A DNA stretch of 64,000 bases from Desmodus rotundus (GCF_022682495.2 NW_026527522.1:124001-188000), one strand, 5' to 3'. Positions 1 through 9,090 are shown, counted from the first letter of the stretch. A program made the numbers and translations. Notes: a model not told the origin generated them from the sequence alone.

Positions 1-1010
1 ATTTCCGCTGGGGTACACTCCCCAGAAGCACTCCCAGCCTCGCACAGACACTGTGCGCAGGATAGACTTGTGGACCAGGGGCCTGGGCGGGGAATTTTCC
101 AGGGAACTCTCTAAAGGCCAGGTGCCCTCTGTCGCCCTGGGAGTGCCCACGCCATCCCTTAACCCTGCAGGACACTATCATCCAGCAATAAGCAGCCCTC
201 TGCCTCCACGGGGCTCAAACACCTGGGCCCGTTGTGCGAGCACCTGGCGTTGGTGCAGGCAAACCCGCAGACCCCTCTGGCCCGAACCCACCACTGCGAA
301 GATCCCACTTTTCTTCCATCCATAAAGGGGTCCTCCTTGAGGAGTGGAGGAACATGGGGAGGCCCCCAGGAGATGGCTTTTCTCCGAGCCGAGGCTGGCT
401 CCTTTCAGGCCTATACTTGGGCCGCGCGTGCGCACTCAGGATCCCCACAACAGGCCTCCCTCGGGTCACGGGACCCACACTTGACTTGTCTCCTGACCCA
501 CCCTTGAGGGGTCACGTGACCCACCCCCGAGGGATCACGTGACCCACACCGGAGGTGTCACATGACCCACCCCTGGGGGGTCTCGTGACGCACCCCTGAG
601 GTGTCACGTGACCAACCCCTGGGGGGTCTCGTGACCCACCTTTTGGGGTCACGTGACCCACACCGGAGGTGTCACGTGACCCACCCCTGGGGGGTCTCGT
701 AACGCACCCCTGAGGGGTCACGTGACCCACACCTGGGGGGTCTCGTGACCCACCCTTGAGGGGTCACGTGACCCACACCTGCGGGGTCACGTGACGCACC
801 CCTGAGGGGTCACGTGACCCACACCTGGGGGGTCTCGTGACCCACCCTTGAGGCGTCACGTGACCCAAACCTCGGGGGTCTCGTGACCCACCCCTGAGGG
901 GTCACGTGACCCACCCTTGAAGGGTTTCGTGACCCTCCCTTTTGGGGTCTCGTGACCTACCCTTGGGAGGTCACGTCTCCCACCCTGGAGGGGTCAGGTG
1001 ACCCGCCCTT
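1..1010. repeat. Unit 0 (partial): B truncated by window start, VNTR 23 copies
   Basis: B lacks its first 83 bases and runs to 482; the VNTR occupies 483-1010 (528 bp, about 23 repeats minus one base). The copy is diverged: it has GGGGTACACTCC where core copies read GGGGAACACTCC, and CCGAGCCGAGG where core copies read CCAAGCCGCGG. One E-box has decayed to CACATG near 558. The VNTR has unusual repeats not seen further right. Confidence 0.93.
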
Positions 1011-2552
1011 GAGAGGTCACAGCAGTTTCACAGGGTCCCTGCGCACCTGTCCATGGAAACAGAAGCCCTCCCTGCCACTCAGAGGACCGCGCGATTTCCC
1101 CTAGGCCACACTGCCCAGCATCACTCTCAGCCCCGCACCGACAGTGTGCTAAGGACAGACTTGGATACCGGGGCCCTGGGAGGGGGATTTTCCATGGAAC
1201 TCTCTAAGGGCCCGGTGCCCTGTGTCGCCCGGGAGTGCCCATGCCCTTCCTTGACCCCGCAGGACACTTGCATCCAGCAATAAGCAGCCGTCTGCCTCCA
1301 CGGGGCTCAAACACCTGGGCCCGGTGTGCGGGCACCTGACGTACGTGGAGGCAAAGCCCAGACACCTCTGGCCCGAACCCACCACTGCGAAGATCCCCCT
1401 TTTCTTCCATCCGTAAAGGGGCCCTCCCTGGGGAGTGGAGGAACATAGGGAGGCCCCCAGGAGATGGCTTTTCTCCGAGCCGCGGCTGGCTCGTTTCGGG
1501 CCTATACGTGGGCCGCGCATGCGCACTCAGGCTCCCAAGCACACGCCTTCCTCGGCTCACCTGACCCACCCTTTAGAGGTCACAGCAGTTCCACAGGGTC
1601 CCTGGGCACCTGTCCGTGGACACAGGAGCCCTCCCTGCCACCTAAAGGACCACGCGATTTCCGCTGGGGTACACTCCCCAGAAGCACTCCCAGCCTCGCA
1701 CAGACACTGTGCGCAGGATAGACTTGTGGACCAGGGGCCTGGGCGGGGAATTTTCCAGGGAACTCTCTAAAGGCCAGGTGCCCTCTGTCGCCGTGGGAGT
1801 GCCCACGCCATCCCTTAACCCTGCAGGACACTATCATCCAGCAATAAGCAGCCCTCTGCCTCCACGGGGCTCAAACACCTGGGCCCGTTGTGCGAGCACC
1901 TGGCGTTCGTGCAGGCAAACCCCCTGACCCCTCTGGACCGAATCCACCACTGCGAAGATCCCCCTTTTCTTCCATCCGTAAAGGGGCCCTCCCTGGGGAG
2001 TGGAGGAACATAGGGAGGCCCCCAGGAGATGGCTTTTCTCCGAGCCGCGGCTGGCTCCTTTCGGGCCTATACATGGGCCGCGCGTGCGCACTCACGATCA
2101 CCACAACAGGCCTCCCTCGGGTCACGGGACCCACCCTTGAGGTGTCTCCTGACCCACCCTTGAGGGGTCACGTAACCCACCCCCGAGGGGTCACGTGACC
2201 CAAACCGGAGGTGTCACGTGACCCACCTCTGGGGGGTCTCTTGACCCACCCTTGAGGGGTCACGTGACCCACACCTGCTGGGTCACGTGACCCACCCCTG
2301 GGGGGTCTCGTGACGCACCCCTGAGGGGTCACGTGACCCACACCTGGGGGGTGTCGTGACCCACCCTTGAGGGGTCACGTGACCCAAACCTCGGGGGTCT
2401 CGTGACCCACCCCTGAGGGGTCACGTGACCCACCCTTGAAGGGTTTCGTGACCCTCCCTTTCGGGGTCACGTGACCCACCCTTGCGGGGTCTCGTGACCC
2501 ACCCTTGGGAGGTCACCTGTCCCACCCTGGAGGGGTCAGGTGACCCGCCCTT
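1011..2552. repeat. Unit 1: dimer, VNTR 18 copies
   Basis: A is 1011-1573 (one base short), B 1574-2138, VNTR 2139-2552. A carries left-end variants (GCGCGATTTCCCC, GCACCGACAG, GCAAAGCCCAGACACC). B is a mosaic: from about 1920 to 2050 it reads like A (CCCCCTGACCCC, GGGGCCCTCCCTGGGG), then returns to B sequence, consistent with a gene-conversion tract. Confidence 0.93.
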
Positions 2553-3887
2553 GAGAGGTCACAGCAGTTTCACAGGGTCCCTGCGCACCTGTCCATGGAA
2601 ACAGAAGCCCTCCCTGCCACTCAGAGGACCGCGCGATTTCCCCTAGGCCACACTGCCCAGCAGCACTCTCAGCCCCGCACCGACAGTGTGCTAAGGACAG
2701 ACTTGGATACCGGGGCCCTGGTAGGGGGATTTTCCATGGAACTCTCTAAGGGCCCGGTGCCCTGTGTCGCCCGGGAGTGCCCATGCCCTTCGTTGACCCC
2801 GCAGGACACTTGCATCCAGCAATAAGCAGCCGTCTGCCTCCACGGGGCTCAAACACCTGGGCCCGGTGTGCGGGCACCTGACGTACGTGGAGGCAAAGCC
2901 CAGACACCTCTGGCCCGAACCCACCACTGCGAAGATCCCCCTTTTCTTCCATCCGTAAAGGGGCCCTCCCTGGGGAGTGGAGGAACATAAGGAGGCCCCC
3001 AGGAGATGGCTTTTCTCCGAGCCGCGGCTGGCTCGTTTCGGGCCTATACGTGGGCCGCGCATGCGCACTCAGGCTCCCAAGCACACGCCTTCCTCGGCTC
3101 ACCTGACCCACCCTTTAGAGGTCACAGCAGTTCCACAGGGTCCCTGGGCACCTGTCCGTGGACACAGGAGCCCTCCCTGCCACCTAAAGGACCACGCGAT
3201 TTCCGCTGGGGTACACTCCCCAGAAGCACTCCCAGCCTCGCACAGACACTGTGCGCAGGATAGACTTGTGGACCAGGGGCCTGGGCGGGGAATTTTCCAG
3301 GGAACTCTCTAAAGGCCAGGTGCCCTCTGTCGCCCTGGGAGTGCCCACGCCATCCCTTAACCCTGCAGGACACTATCATCCAGCAATAAGCAGCCCTCTG
3401 CCTCCACGGGGCTCAAACACCTGGGCCCGTTGTGCGAGCACCTGGCGTTCGTGCAGGCAAATCCTCAGACCCCTCTGGCCCGAACCCACCACTGCGAAGA
3501 TCCCACTTTTCTTCCATCCATAAAGGGGTCCTCCTTGAGGAGTGGAGGAACATGGGGAGGCCCCCAGGAGATGGCTTTTCTCCGAGCCGCGGCTGGCTCC
3601 TTTCGGGCCTATACATGGGCCGCGCGTGCGCACTCACGATCACCACAACAGGCCTCCCTCGGGTCACGGGACCCACCCTTGAGGTGTCTCCTGACCCACC
3701 CTTGAGGGGTCACGTGGCCCACCCCCGAGGGGTCACGTGACCCACACCGGAGGTGTCACGTGACCCACCCCTGGGGGGTCTCGTGACGCACCCCTGAGGG
3801 GTCACGTGACGCACCCCTGGGGGGTCTCGTGACCCACCCTTTGGAGGTCACCTGTCCCACCCTGGAGGGGTCAGGTGACCCGCCCTT
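2553..3887. repeat. Unit 2: dimer, shortest VNTR (9 copies)
   Basis: A 2553-3115, B 3116-3680, VNTR 3681-3887 (207 bp, nine repeats). This is the smallest VNTR in the window. One of its E-boxes reads CACGTGGCC. A shares the left-end variants of unit 1, including the one-base deletion. Confidence 0.93.
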
Positions 3888-4934
3888 GAGAGGTCACAGC
3901 AGAGTCACAGGGTCCCTGCGCACCTGTCCATGGAAACAGAAGCCCTCCCTGCCACTCAGAGGACCGCGCGATTTCCCCTAGGCCACACTGCCCAGCATCA
4001 CTCTCAGCCCCGCACAGACAGTGTGCTAAGGACAGACTTGGATACCGGGGGCCTGGGCGGGGGATTTTCCATGGAACTCTCTAAGGGCCCGGTGCCCTGT
4101 GTCGCCCGGGAGTGCCCATGCCCTTCCTTGACCCCGCAGGACACTTCATTCCAGCAATAAGCAGCCGTCTGCCTCCACGGGGCTCAAACACCTGGGCCCG
4201 GTGTGCGGGCACCTGGCGTACGGGGAGGCAAACCCCCTGACCCCTCTGGCCCGAACACACCACTGAGAAGATCCCCCTTTTCTTCCATCCGTAAAGGGGC
4301 CCTCCCTGGGGAGTGGAGGAACATAGGGAGGCCCCCAGGAGATGGCTTTTCTCCGAGCCGCGGCTGGCTCCTTTCGGGCCTATACTTGGGCCGCGCGTGC
4401 GCACTCAGGATCCCCACAACAGGCCTCCCTCGGGTCACGGGACCCACCCTTGAGGTGTCTCCTGACCCACCCTTGAGGGGTCACGTGACCCACACCGGAG
4501 GTGTCACCTGACCCACCCCTGGGGGGTCTCGTGACGCACCCCTGGGGGGTCTCGTGACCCACCCCTGAGGGGTCACGTGACCCACCCTTGAGGGGTCACG
4601 TGACCCACACCTGGGGGGTCTCGTGACGCACCCCTGAGGTGTCACGTGACCCACCCCTGGGGGGTGTCGTGACCCACCCCTGAGGGGTCACGTGACCCAC
4701 ACCTGCGGGGTCACGTGACCCACCCCTGGGGGGTCTCGTGACGCACCCCTGAGGGGTCACGTGACCCACCCCTGAGGGGTCTCGTGACCCACCCCTGAGG
4801 GGTCACGTGACCCACCCTTGAGGGGTTTCGTGACCCACCCTTTTGGGGTCACGTGACCCACCCTTGCGGGGTCTCGTGACCCACCCTTGGGAGGTCACCT
4901 GTCCCACACTGGAGGGGTCAGGTGACCCGCCCTT
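3888..4934. repeat. Unit 3: monomeric A/B hybrid, VNTR 21 copies
   Basis: One subunit of 564 bp (3888-4451) leads directly to a 483-bp VNTR (4452-4934). The subunit is A-like up to about the CCGAGCCGCGGCTGGCT stretch, then B-like (CTCCTTTCGGG, CGCGCGTGCGC, CCACAACAGG). Private changes include ACACTTCATTCC near 4141 and CCACTGAGAAG near 4261. Confidence 0.92.
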
Positions 4935-6432
4935 GAGAGGTCACAGCAGTTTCACAGGGTCCCTGCGCACCTGTCCATGGAAACAGAAGCCCTCCCTGCC
5001 ACTCAGAGGACCGCGCTATTTCCCCTAGGCCACACTGCCCAGCAACACTCTCAGCCCCGCACAGACAGTGTGCTAAGGACAGACTTGGATACCGGGGGCC
5101 TGGGCGGGGGATTTTCCATGGAACTCTCTAAGGGCCCGGTGCCCTGTGTCGCCCGGGAGTGCCCATGCCCTTCCTTGACCCCGCAGGACACTTGCATCCA
5201 GCAATAAGCAGCCGTCTGCCTCCACGGGGCTCAAACACCTGGGCCCGGTGTGCGGGCACCTGGCGTACGTGGAGGCAAACCCCCTGACCCTTCTGTCCCG
5301 AACCCACCACTGCGAAGATCCCCCTTTTCTTCCATCCGTAAAGGGGCCCTCCCTGGGGAGTGGAGGAACATGGGGAGGCCCCCAGGAGATGGCTTTTCTC
5401 CGAGCCGCGGCTGGCTCGTTTCGGGCCTATACGTGGGCCGCGCATGCGCACTCAGGCTCCCAAGCACACGCCTTCCTCGGCTCACCTGACCCACCCTTTA
5501 GAGGTCACAGCAGTTCCACAGGGTCCCTGGGCACCTGTCCGTGGACACAGGAGCCCTCCCTGCCACCTAAAGGACCACGCGATTTCCGCTGGGGAACACT
5601 CCCCAGAAGCACTCCCAGCCTCGCACAGACACTGTGCGCAGGATAGACTTGTGGACCAGGGGCCTGGGCGGGGAATTTTCCAGGGAACTCTCTAAAGGCC
5701 AGGTGCCCTCTGTCGCCCTGGGAGTGCCCACGCCATCCCTTAACCCTGCAGGACACTATCATCCAGCAATAAGCAGCCCTCTGCCTCCACGGGGCTCAAA
5801 CACCTGGGCCCGTTGTGCGAGCACCTGGCGTTCGTGCAGGCAAACCCGCAGACCCCTCTGGCCCGAACCCACCACTGCGAAGATCCCACTTTTCTTCCAT
5901 CCGTAAAGGGGTCCTCCTTGAGGAGTGGAGGAACATGGGGAGGCCCCCAGGAGATGGCTTTTCTCCAAGCCGCGGCTGGCTCCTTTCGGGCCTATACGTG
6001 GGCCGCGCGTGCGCACTCAGGCTCCCCACAACAGGCCTCCCTCGGGTCACGGGACCCACCCTTGAGGTGTCTCCTGACCCACCCTTGAGGGGTCACGTGA
6101 CCCACACCTGGGGGGGTCTCGTGACACACCCCTGAGGTGTCTCGTGACCCACCCCTGGGGGGTCTCGTGACCCACCCCTGAGGGGTCACGTGACCCACAC
6201 CTGCGGGGTCACGTGACCCACCCCTGGGGGGTCTAGTGACGCACCCCTGAGGGGTCACGTGACCCACCCCTGAGGGGTCTCGTGACCCACCCCTGAGGGG
6301 TCACGTGACCCACCCTTGAGGGGTTTCGTGACCCACCCTTTTGGGGTCCCGTGACCCACCCTTGCGGGGTCTCGTGACCCACCCTTGGGAGGTCACCTGT
6401 CCCACCCTGGAGGGGTCAGGTGACCCGCCCTT
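4935..6432. repeat. Unit 4: dimer, VNTR 16 copies
   Basis: A 4935-5498, B 5499-6063, VNTR 6064-6432 (368 bp plus one extra G in a G-run near 6112). This is the first unit with the core variants GCGCTATTTCCCC in A and GGGGAACACTCC and CCAAGCCGCGG in B, which mark the start of the homogenised part of the array. Confidence 0.94.
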
Positions 6433-6598
6433 GAGAGGTCACAGCAGTTTCACAGGGTCCCTGCGCACCTGTCCATGGAAACAGAAGCCCTCCCTGCCAC
6501 TCAGAGGACCGCGCTATTTCCCCTAGGCCACACTGCCCAGCAACACTCTCAGCCCCGCACAGACAGTGTGCTAAGGACAGACTTGGATACCGGGGGCC

Positions 6599-6615
6599 GG
6601 GGCGGGGGATTTTCC
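6599..6615 (+). promoter_or_regulatory. GC box with kappaB-like site in subunit A
   Basis: GGGGCGGGGG (6599-6608) fits an Sp/KLF GC box and runs into GGGATTTTCC (6606-6615), which fits the kappaB consensus GGGRNWYYCC. The pair recurs in A subunits; the GC box is stronger in copies reading CCGGGGCGGGG than in those reading CCTGGGCGGGG. The function is inferred from motif match only. Confidence 0.4.
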
Positions 6616-6713
6616 ATGGAACTCTCTAAGGGCCCGGTGCCCTGTGTCGCCCGGGAGTGCCCATGCCCTTCCTTGACCCCGCAGGACACTTGCATCCAGC
6701 AATAAGCAGCCGT

Positions 6714-6727
6714 CTGCCTCCACGGGG
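6714..6727 (-). promoter_or_regulatory. CTCF-like core in subunit A
   Basis: The minus strand reads CCCCGTGGAGGCAG, one mismatch from the commonly quoted CTCF core CCGCGNGGNGGCAG. It is present in the same orientation in A and B (B example 7279-7292). In B of units 21, 24, 29, 30 and 32 one G is replaced by A. The match is partial against stricter CTCF matrices, so this is a weak call. Confidence 0.25.
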
Positions 6728-6936
6728 CTCAAACACCTGGGCCCGGTGTGCGGGCACCTGGCGTACGTGGAGGCAAACCCCCTGACCCTTCTGTCCCGAA
6801 CCCACCACTGCGAAGATCCCCCTTTTCTTCCATCCGTAAAGGGGCCCTCCCTGGGGAGTGGAGGAACATGGGGAGGCCCCCAGGAGATGGCTTTTCTCCG
6901 AGCCGCGGCTGGCTCGTTTCGGGCCTATACGTGGGC

Positions 6937-6948
6937 CGCGCATGCGCA
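6937..6948. promoter_or_regulatory. NRF1 consensus site in subunit A
   Basis: CGCGCATGCGCA matches the NRF1 consensus YGCGCAYGCGCR at all 12 positions and is nearly palindromic. The same site recurs in most A subunits. NRF1 is a methylation-sensitive activator of CpG-rich promoters. Binding here is inferred. Confidence 0.6.
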
Positions 6949-7162
6949 CTCAGGCTCCCAAGCACACGCCTTCCTCGGCTCACCTGACCCACCCTTTAGA
7001 GGTCACAGCAGTTCCACAGGGTCCCTGGGCACCTGTCCGTGGACACAGGAGCCCTCCCTGCCACCTAAAGGACCACGCGATTTCCGCTGGGGAACACTCC
7101 CCAGAAGCACTCCCAGCCTCGCACAGACACTGTGCGCAGGATAGACTTGTGGACCAGGGGCC

Positions 7163-7179
7163 TGGGCGGGGAATTTTCC
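7163..7179 (+). promoter_or_regulatory. GC box with 11-bp kappaB-like site in subunit B
   Basis: TGGGCGGGG (7163-7171) overlaps GGGGAATTTTCC (7168-7179). This is the B counterpart of the A element with a one-base longer spacer, closer to an 11-bp Rel-type site. Unit 40 has a one-base deletion just downstream (about 56845). No evidence of use. Confidence 0.35.
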
Positions 7180-7501
7180 AGGGAACTCTCTAAAGGCCAG
7201 GTGCCCTCTGTCGCCCTGGGAGTGCCCACGCCATCCCTTAACCCTGCAGGACACTATCATCCAGCAATAAGCAGCCCTCTGCCTCCACGGGGCTCAAACA
7301 CCTGGGCCCGTTGTGCGAGCACCTGGCGTTCGTGCAGGCAAACCCGCAGACCCCTCTGGCCCGAACCCACCACTGCGAAGATCCCACTTTTCTTCCATCC
7401 GTAAAGGGGTCCTCCTTGAGGAGTGGAGGAACATGGGGAGGCCCCCAGGAGATGGCTTTTCTCCAAGCCGCGGCTGGCTCCTTTCGGGCCTATACGTGGG
7501 C

Positions 7502-7513
7502 CGCGCGTGCGCA
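7502..7513 (-). promoter_or_regulatory. NRF1 consensus site in subunit B
   Basis: The plus strand reads CGCGCGTGCGCA; its complement TGCGCACGCGCG fits YGCGCAYGCGCR fully. The site is kept in B subunits and in the B-derived 3' part of hybrid units, so both paralogues have an NRF1 match at the equivalent place despite a base difference in the core. Confidence 0.55.
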
Positions 7514-7561
7514 CTCAGGCTCCCCACAACAGGCCTCCCTCGGGTCACGGGACCCACCCTT

Positions 7562-7929
7562 GAGGTGTCTCCTGACCCACCCTTGAGGGGTCACGTGACC
7601 CACACCTGGGGGGTCTCGTGACACACCCCTGAGGTGTCTCGTGACCCACCCCTGGGGGGTCTCGTGACCCACCCCTGAGGGGTCACGTGACCCACACCTG
7701 CGGGGTCACGTGACCCACCCCTGGGGGGTCTAGTGACGCACCCCTGAGGGGTCACGTGACCCACCCCTGAGGGGTCTCGTGACCCACCCCTGAGGGGTCA
7801 CGTGACCCACCCTTGAGGGGTTTCGTGACCCACACTTTTGGGGTCACGTGACCCACCCTTGCGGGGTCTCGTGACCCACCCTTGGGAGGTCACCTGTCCC
7901 ACCCTGGAGGGGTCAGGTGACCCGCCCTT
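7562..7929. repeat. Reference VNTR, 16 x 23 bp (unit 5)
   Basis: Sixteen 23-bp repeats with the pattern GRGGGGTCWCGTGACCCACCCCT. The first repeat (TCTCCTGAC core) and the last two (TCACCTGTC and TCAGGTGAC cores) recur at the edges of essentially all VNTR blocks; internal repeats vary in number. In this copy repeats 2, 6, 7, 9, 11 and 13 carry the intact palindrome GTCACGTGAC. The others have CTCGTG, CTAGTG, TTCGTG and similar degenerate cores. Confidence 0.95.
7590..7852. promoter_or_regulatory. Cluster of CLEAR/E-box palindromes GTCACGTGAC
   Basis: Six perfect decamers lie at 7590-7599, 7682-7691, 7705-7714, 7751-7760, 7797-7806 and 7843-7852. GTCACGTGAC is the established CLEAR consensus bound by TFEB, TFE3 and MITF, and its CACGTG core suits USF1/2 and MAX/MYC. 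The surrounding GGGTCACGTGACCC is itself a perfect 14-bp palindrome. Comparable clusters (about five to seven sites per 16 repeats) recur in the other VNTR blocks. Occupancy is not shown by sequence and would depend on CpG methylation. Confidence 0.6.
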
Positions 7930-9090
7930 GAGAGGTCACAGCAGTTTCACAGGGTCCCTGCGCACCTGTCCATGGAAACAGAAGCCCTCCCTGCCACTCA
8001 GAGGACCGCGCTATTTCTCCTATGCCACACTGCCCAGCAACACTCTCAGCCCCGCACAGACAGTGTGCTAAGGACAGACTTGGATACCGGGGGCCGGGGC
8101 GGGGGATTTTCCATGGAACTCTCTAAGGGCCCGGTGCCCTGTGTCGCCCGGGAGTGCCCATGCCCTTCCTTGACCCCGCAGGACACTTGCATCCAGCAAT
8201 AAGCAGCCGTCTGCCTCCACGGGGCTCAAACACCTGGGCCCGTTGTGCGAGCACCTGGCGTTCGTGCAGGCAAACCCGCAGAACCCTCTGGCCCGAACCC
8301 ACCACTGCGAAGATCCCACTTTTCTTCCATCCGTAAAGGGGTCCTCCTTGAGGAGTGGAGGAACATGGGGAGGCCCCCAGGAGATGGCTTTTCTCCAAGC
8401 CGCGGCTGGTTCCTTTCGGGCCTATACGTGGGCCGCGCGTGCGCACTCAGGCTCCCCACAACAGGCCTCCCTCGGGTCACGGGACCCACCCTTGAGGTGT
8501 CTCCTGACCCACCCTTGAGGGGTCACGTGACCCACACCTGGGGGGTCTCGTGACACACCCCTGAGGGGTCACGTGACCCACCCCTGGGGGGTCTCGTGAC
8601 CCACCCCTGAGGGGTCACGTGACCCACCCTTGAGGGGTCACGTGACCCACACCTGGGGGGTCTCGTGACGCACCCCTGAGGTGTCACGTGACCCACCCCT
8701 GGGGGGTGTCGTGACCCACCCCTGAGGGGTCACGTGACCCACACCTGCGGAGTCACGTGACCCACCCCTGGGGGGTCTCGTGACGCACCCCTGAGGGGTC
8801 ACGTGACCCACCCCTGAGGGGTCTCGTGACCCACCCCTGAGGGGTCACGTGACCCACCCCTGGGGGGTGTCGTGACCCACCCCTGAGGGGTCACGTGACC
8901 CACACCTGCGGAGTCACGTGACCCACCCCTGGGGGGTCTCGTGACGCACCCCTGAGGGGTCACGTGACCCACCCTTGAGGGGTTTCGTGACCCACCCTTT
9001 TGGGGTCACGTGACCCACCCTGCGGGGTCTCGTGACCCACCCTTGGGAGGTCACCTGTCCCACACTGGAGGGGTCAGGTGACCCGCCCTT
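7930..9090. repeat. Unit 6: monomeric A/B hybrid, VNTR 26 copies
   Basis: Hybrid subunit 7930-8493, VNTR 8494-9090 (597 bp, 26 repeats with one base missing near 9017). The 5' half is A of the TTTCTCCTATGCC type; the 3' half is B (GCCCGTTGTGCGAGC onward, with CGCAGAACCC). The switch lies in the shared stretch at about 8210-8240. The VNTR contains an internal duplication relative to the 21-copy VNTRs of other hybrids. Confidence 0.93.

Larger units (their letters stand above)
6433..6996. repeat. Reference subunit A (unit 5)
   Basis: A typical A subunit of 564 bp, used here as the reference copy. It begins at GAGAGGTCACAGCAGTTTC and ends with a single degenerate 23-mer before B. In order it holds a GC box and kappaB-like site (about 6599-6615), a CTCF-like sequence (6714-6727) and a full NRF1 site (6937-6948). 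A differs from B by scattered substitutions such as GGGCCCGGTGTGCGG against GGGCCCGTTGTGCGA. Short ORFs occur in several overlapping frames on both strands, none with coding character. Confidence 0.93.
6997..7561. repeat. Reference subunit B (unit 5)
   Basis: A typical B subunit of 565 bp, paralogous to A along its whole length. It begins TAGAGGTCACAGCAGTTCC and ends in ACGGGACCCACCCTT, where the VNTR starts without a gap. It keeps the same motif order as A: GC box and kappaB-like element (7163-7179), CTCF-like sequence (7279-7292) and NRF1 site (7502-7513). Because A and B are paralogues, the array evolved from a monomer of about 565 bp that doubled and was then amplified as a dimer. Confidence 0.93.
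6433..7929. repeat. Unit 5: standard 1,497-bp dimer
   Basis: A 6433-6996, B 6997-7561, VNTR 7562-7929. A has the CCGGGGGCCGGGGCGG variant. Its detailed parts are annotated separately as the reference copy. Confidence 0.95.

Noticed and set aside
5992..6267. Minus-strand ORFs encoding 23-residue peptide repeats (GHVTPQGWVTR type) in VNTRs
   Set aside because: Three 23-bp repeats make 69 bp, so any stop-free frame gives a 23-residue periodic peptide. This is a consequence of the minisatellite and not evidence of a repeat protein.
6425..6445. Nuclear-receptor response elements (AGGTCA half-sites in GAGAGGTCAC; GGGTCA inverted repeats in the VNTR)
   Set aside because: The half-sites are real strings, but the inverted repeats have a two-base spacer that does not fit the usual oestrogen or thyroid receptor arrangements, and the CACGTG reading is stronger.
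6670..6690. Splice-acceptor-like CCTTCCTTGACCCCGCAG in A and donor-like CAGGTGAC in the VNTR
   Set aside because: Each is plausible alone, but no supported exon, ORF continuity or polyadenylation signal goes with them. AATAAG near the acceptor is not a standard poly(A) signal. RNA data would be needed.
6933..6945. Telomeric, rDNA, tRNA or snRNA content
   Set aside because: No TTAGGG runs, tRNA A/B boxes in a cloverleaf context or rRNA-like sequence were seen anywhere in the unit.
6626..6949. 107-codon minus-strand ORF recurring in most A subunits, with an 85-codon relative in B
   Set aside because: Several other frames on both strands are equally open over the same bases. The ORF is lost or reframed by indels in units 1, 2, 10, 12, 13 and others, and its conservation follows from array homogenisation. 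No domain, signal peptide or coding-type substitution pattern is visible.
7562..7929. CRISPR-like array
   Set aside because: The 23-bp repeats are contiguous with no unique spacers, and the context is a eukaryotic-type satellite.
7562..7929. PRDM9 hotspot motif CCNCCNTNNCCNC in the VNTR
   Set aside because: I looked for the 13-mer in the C-rich repeats and found no full match in the consensus 23-mers or in the CCCTCCCTGCCACC stretch of B.
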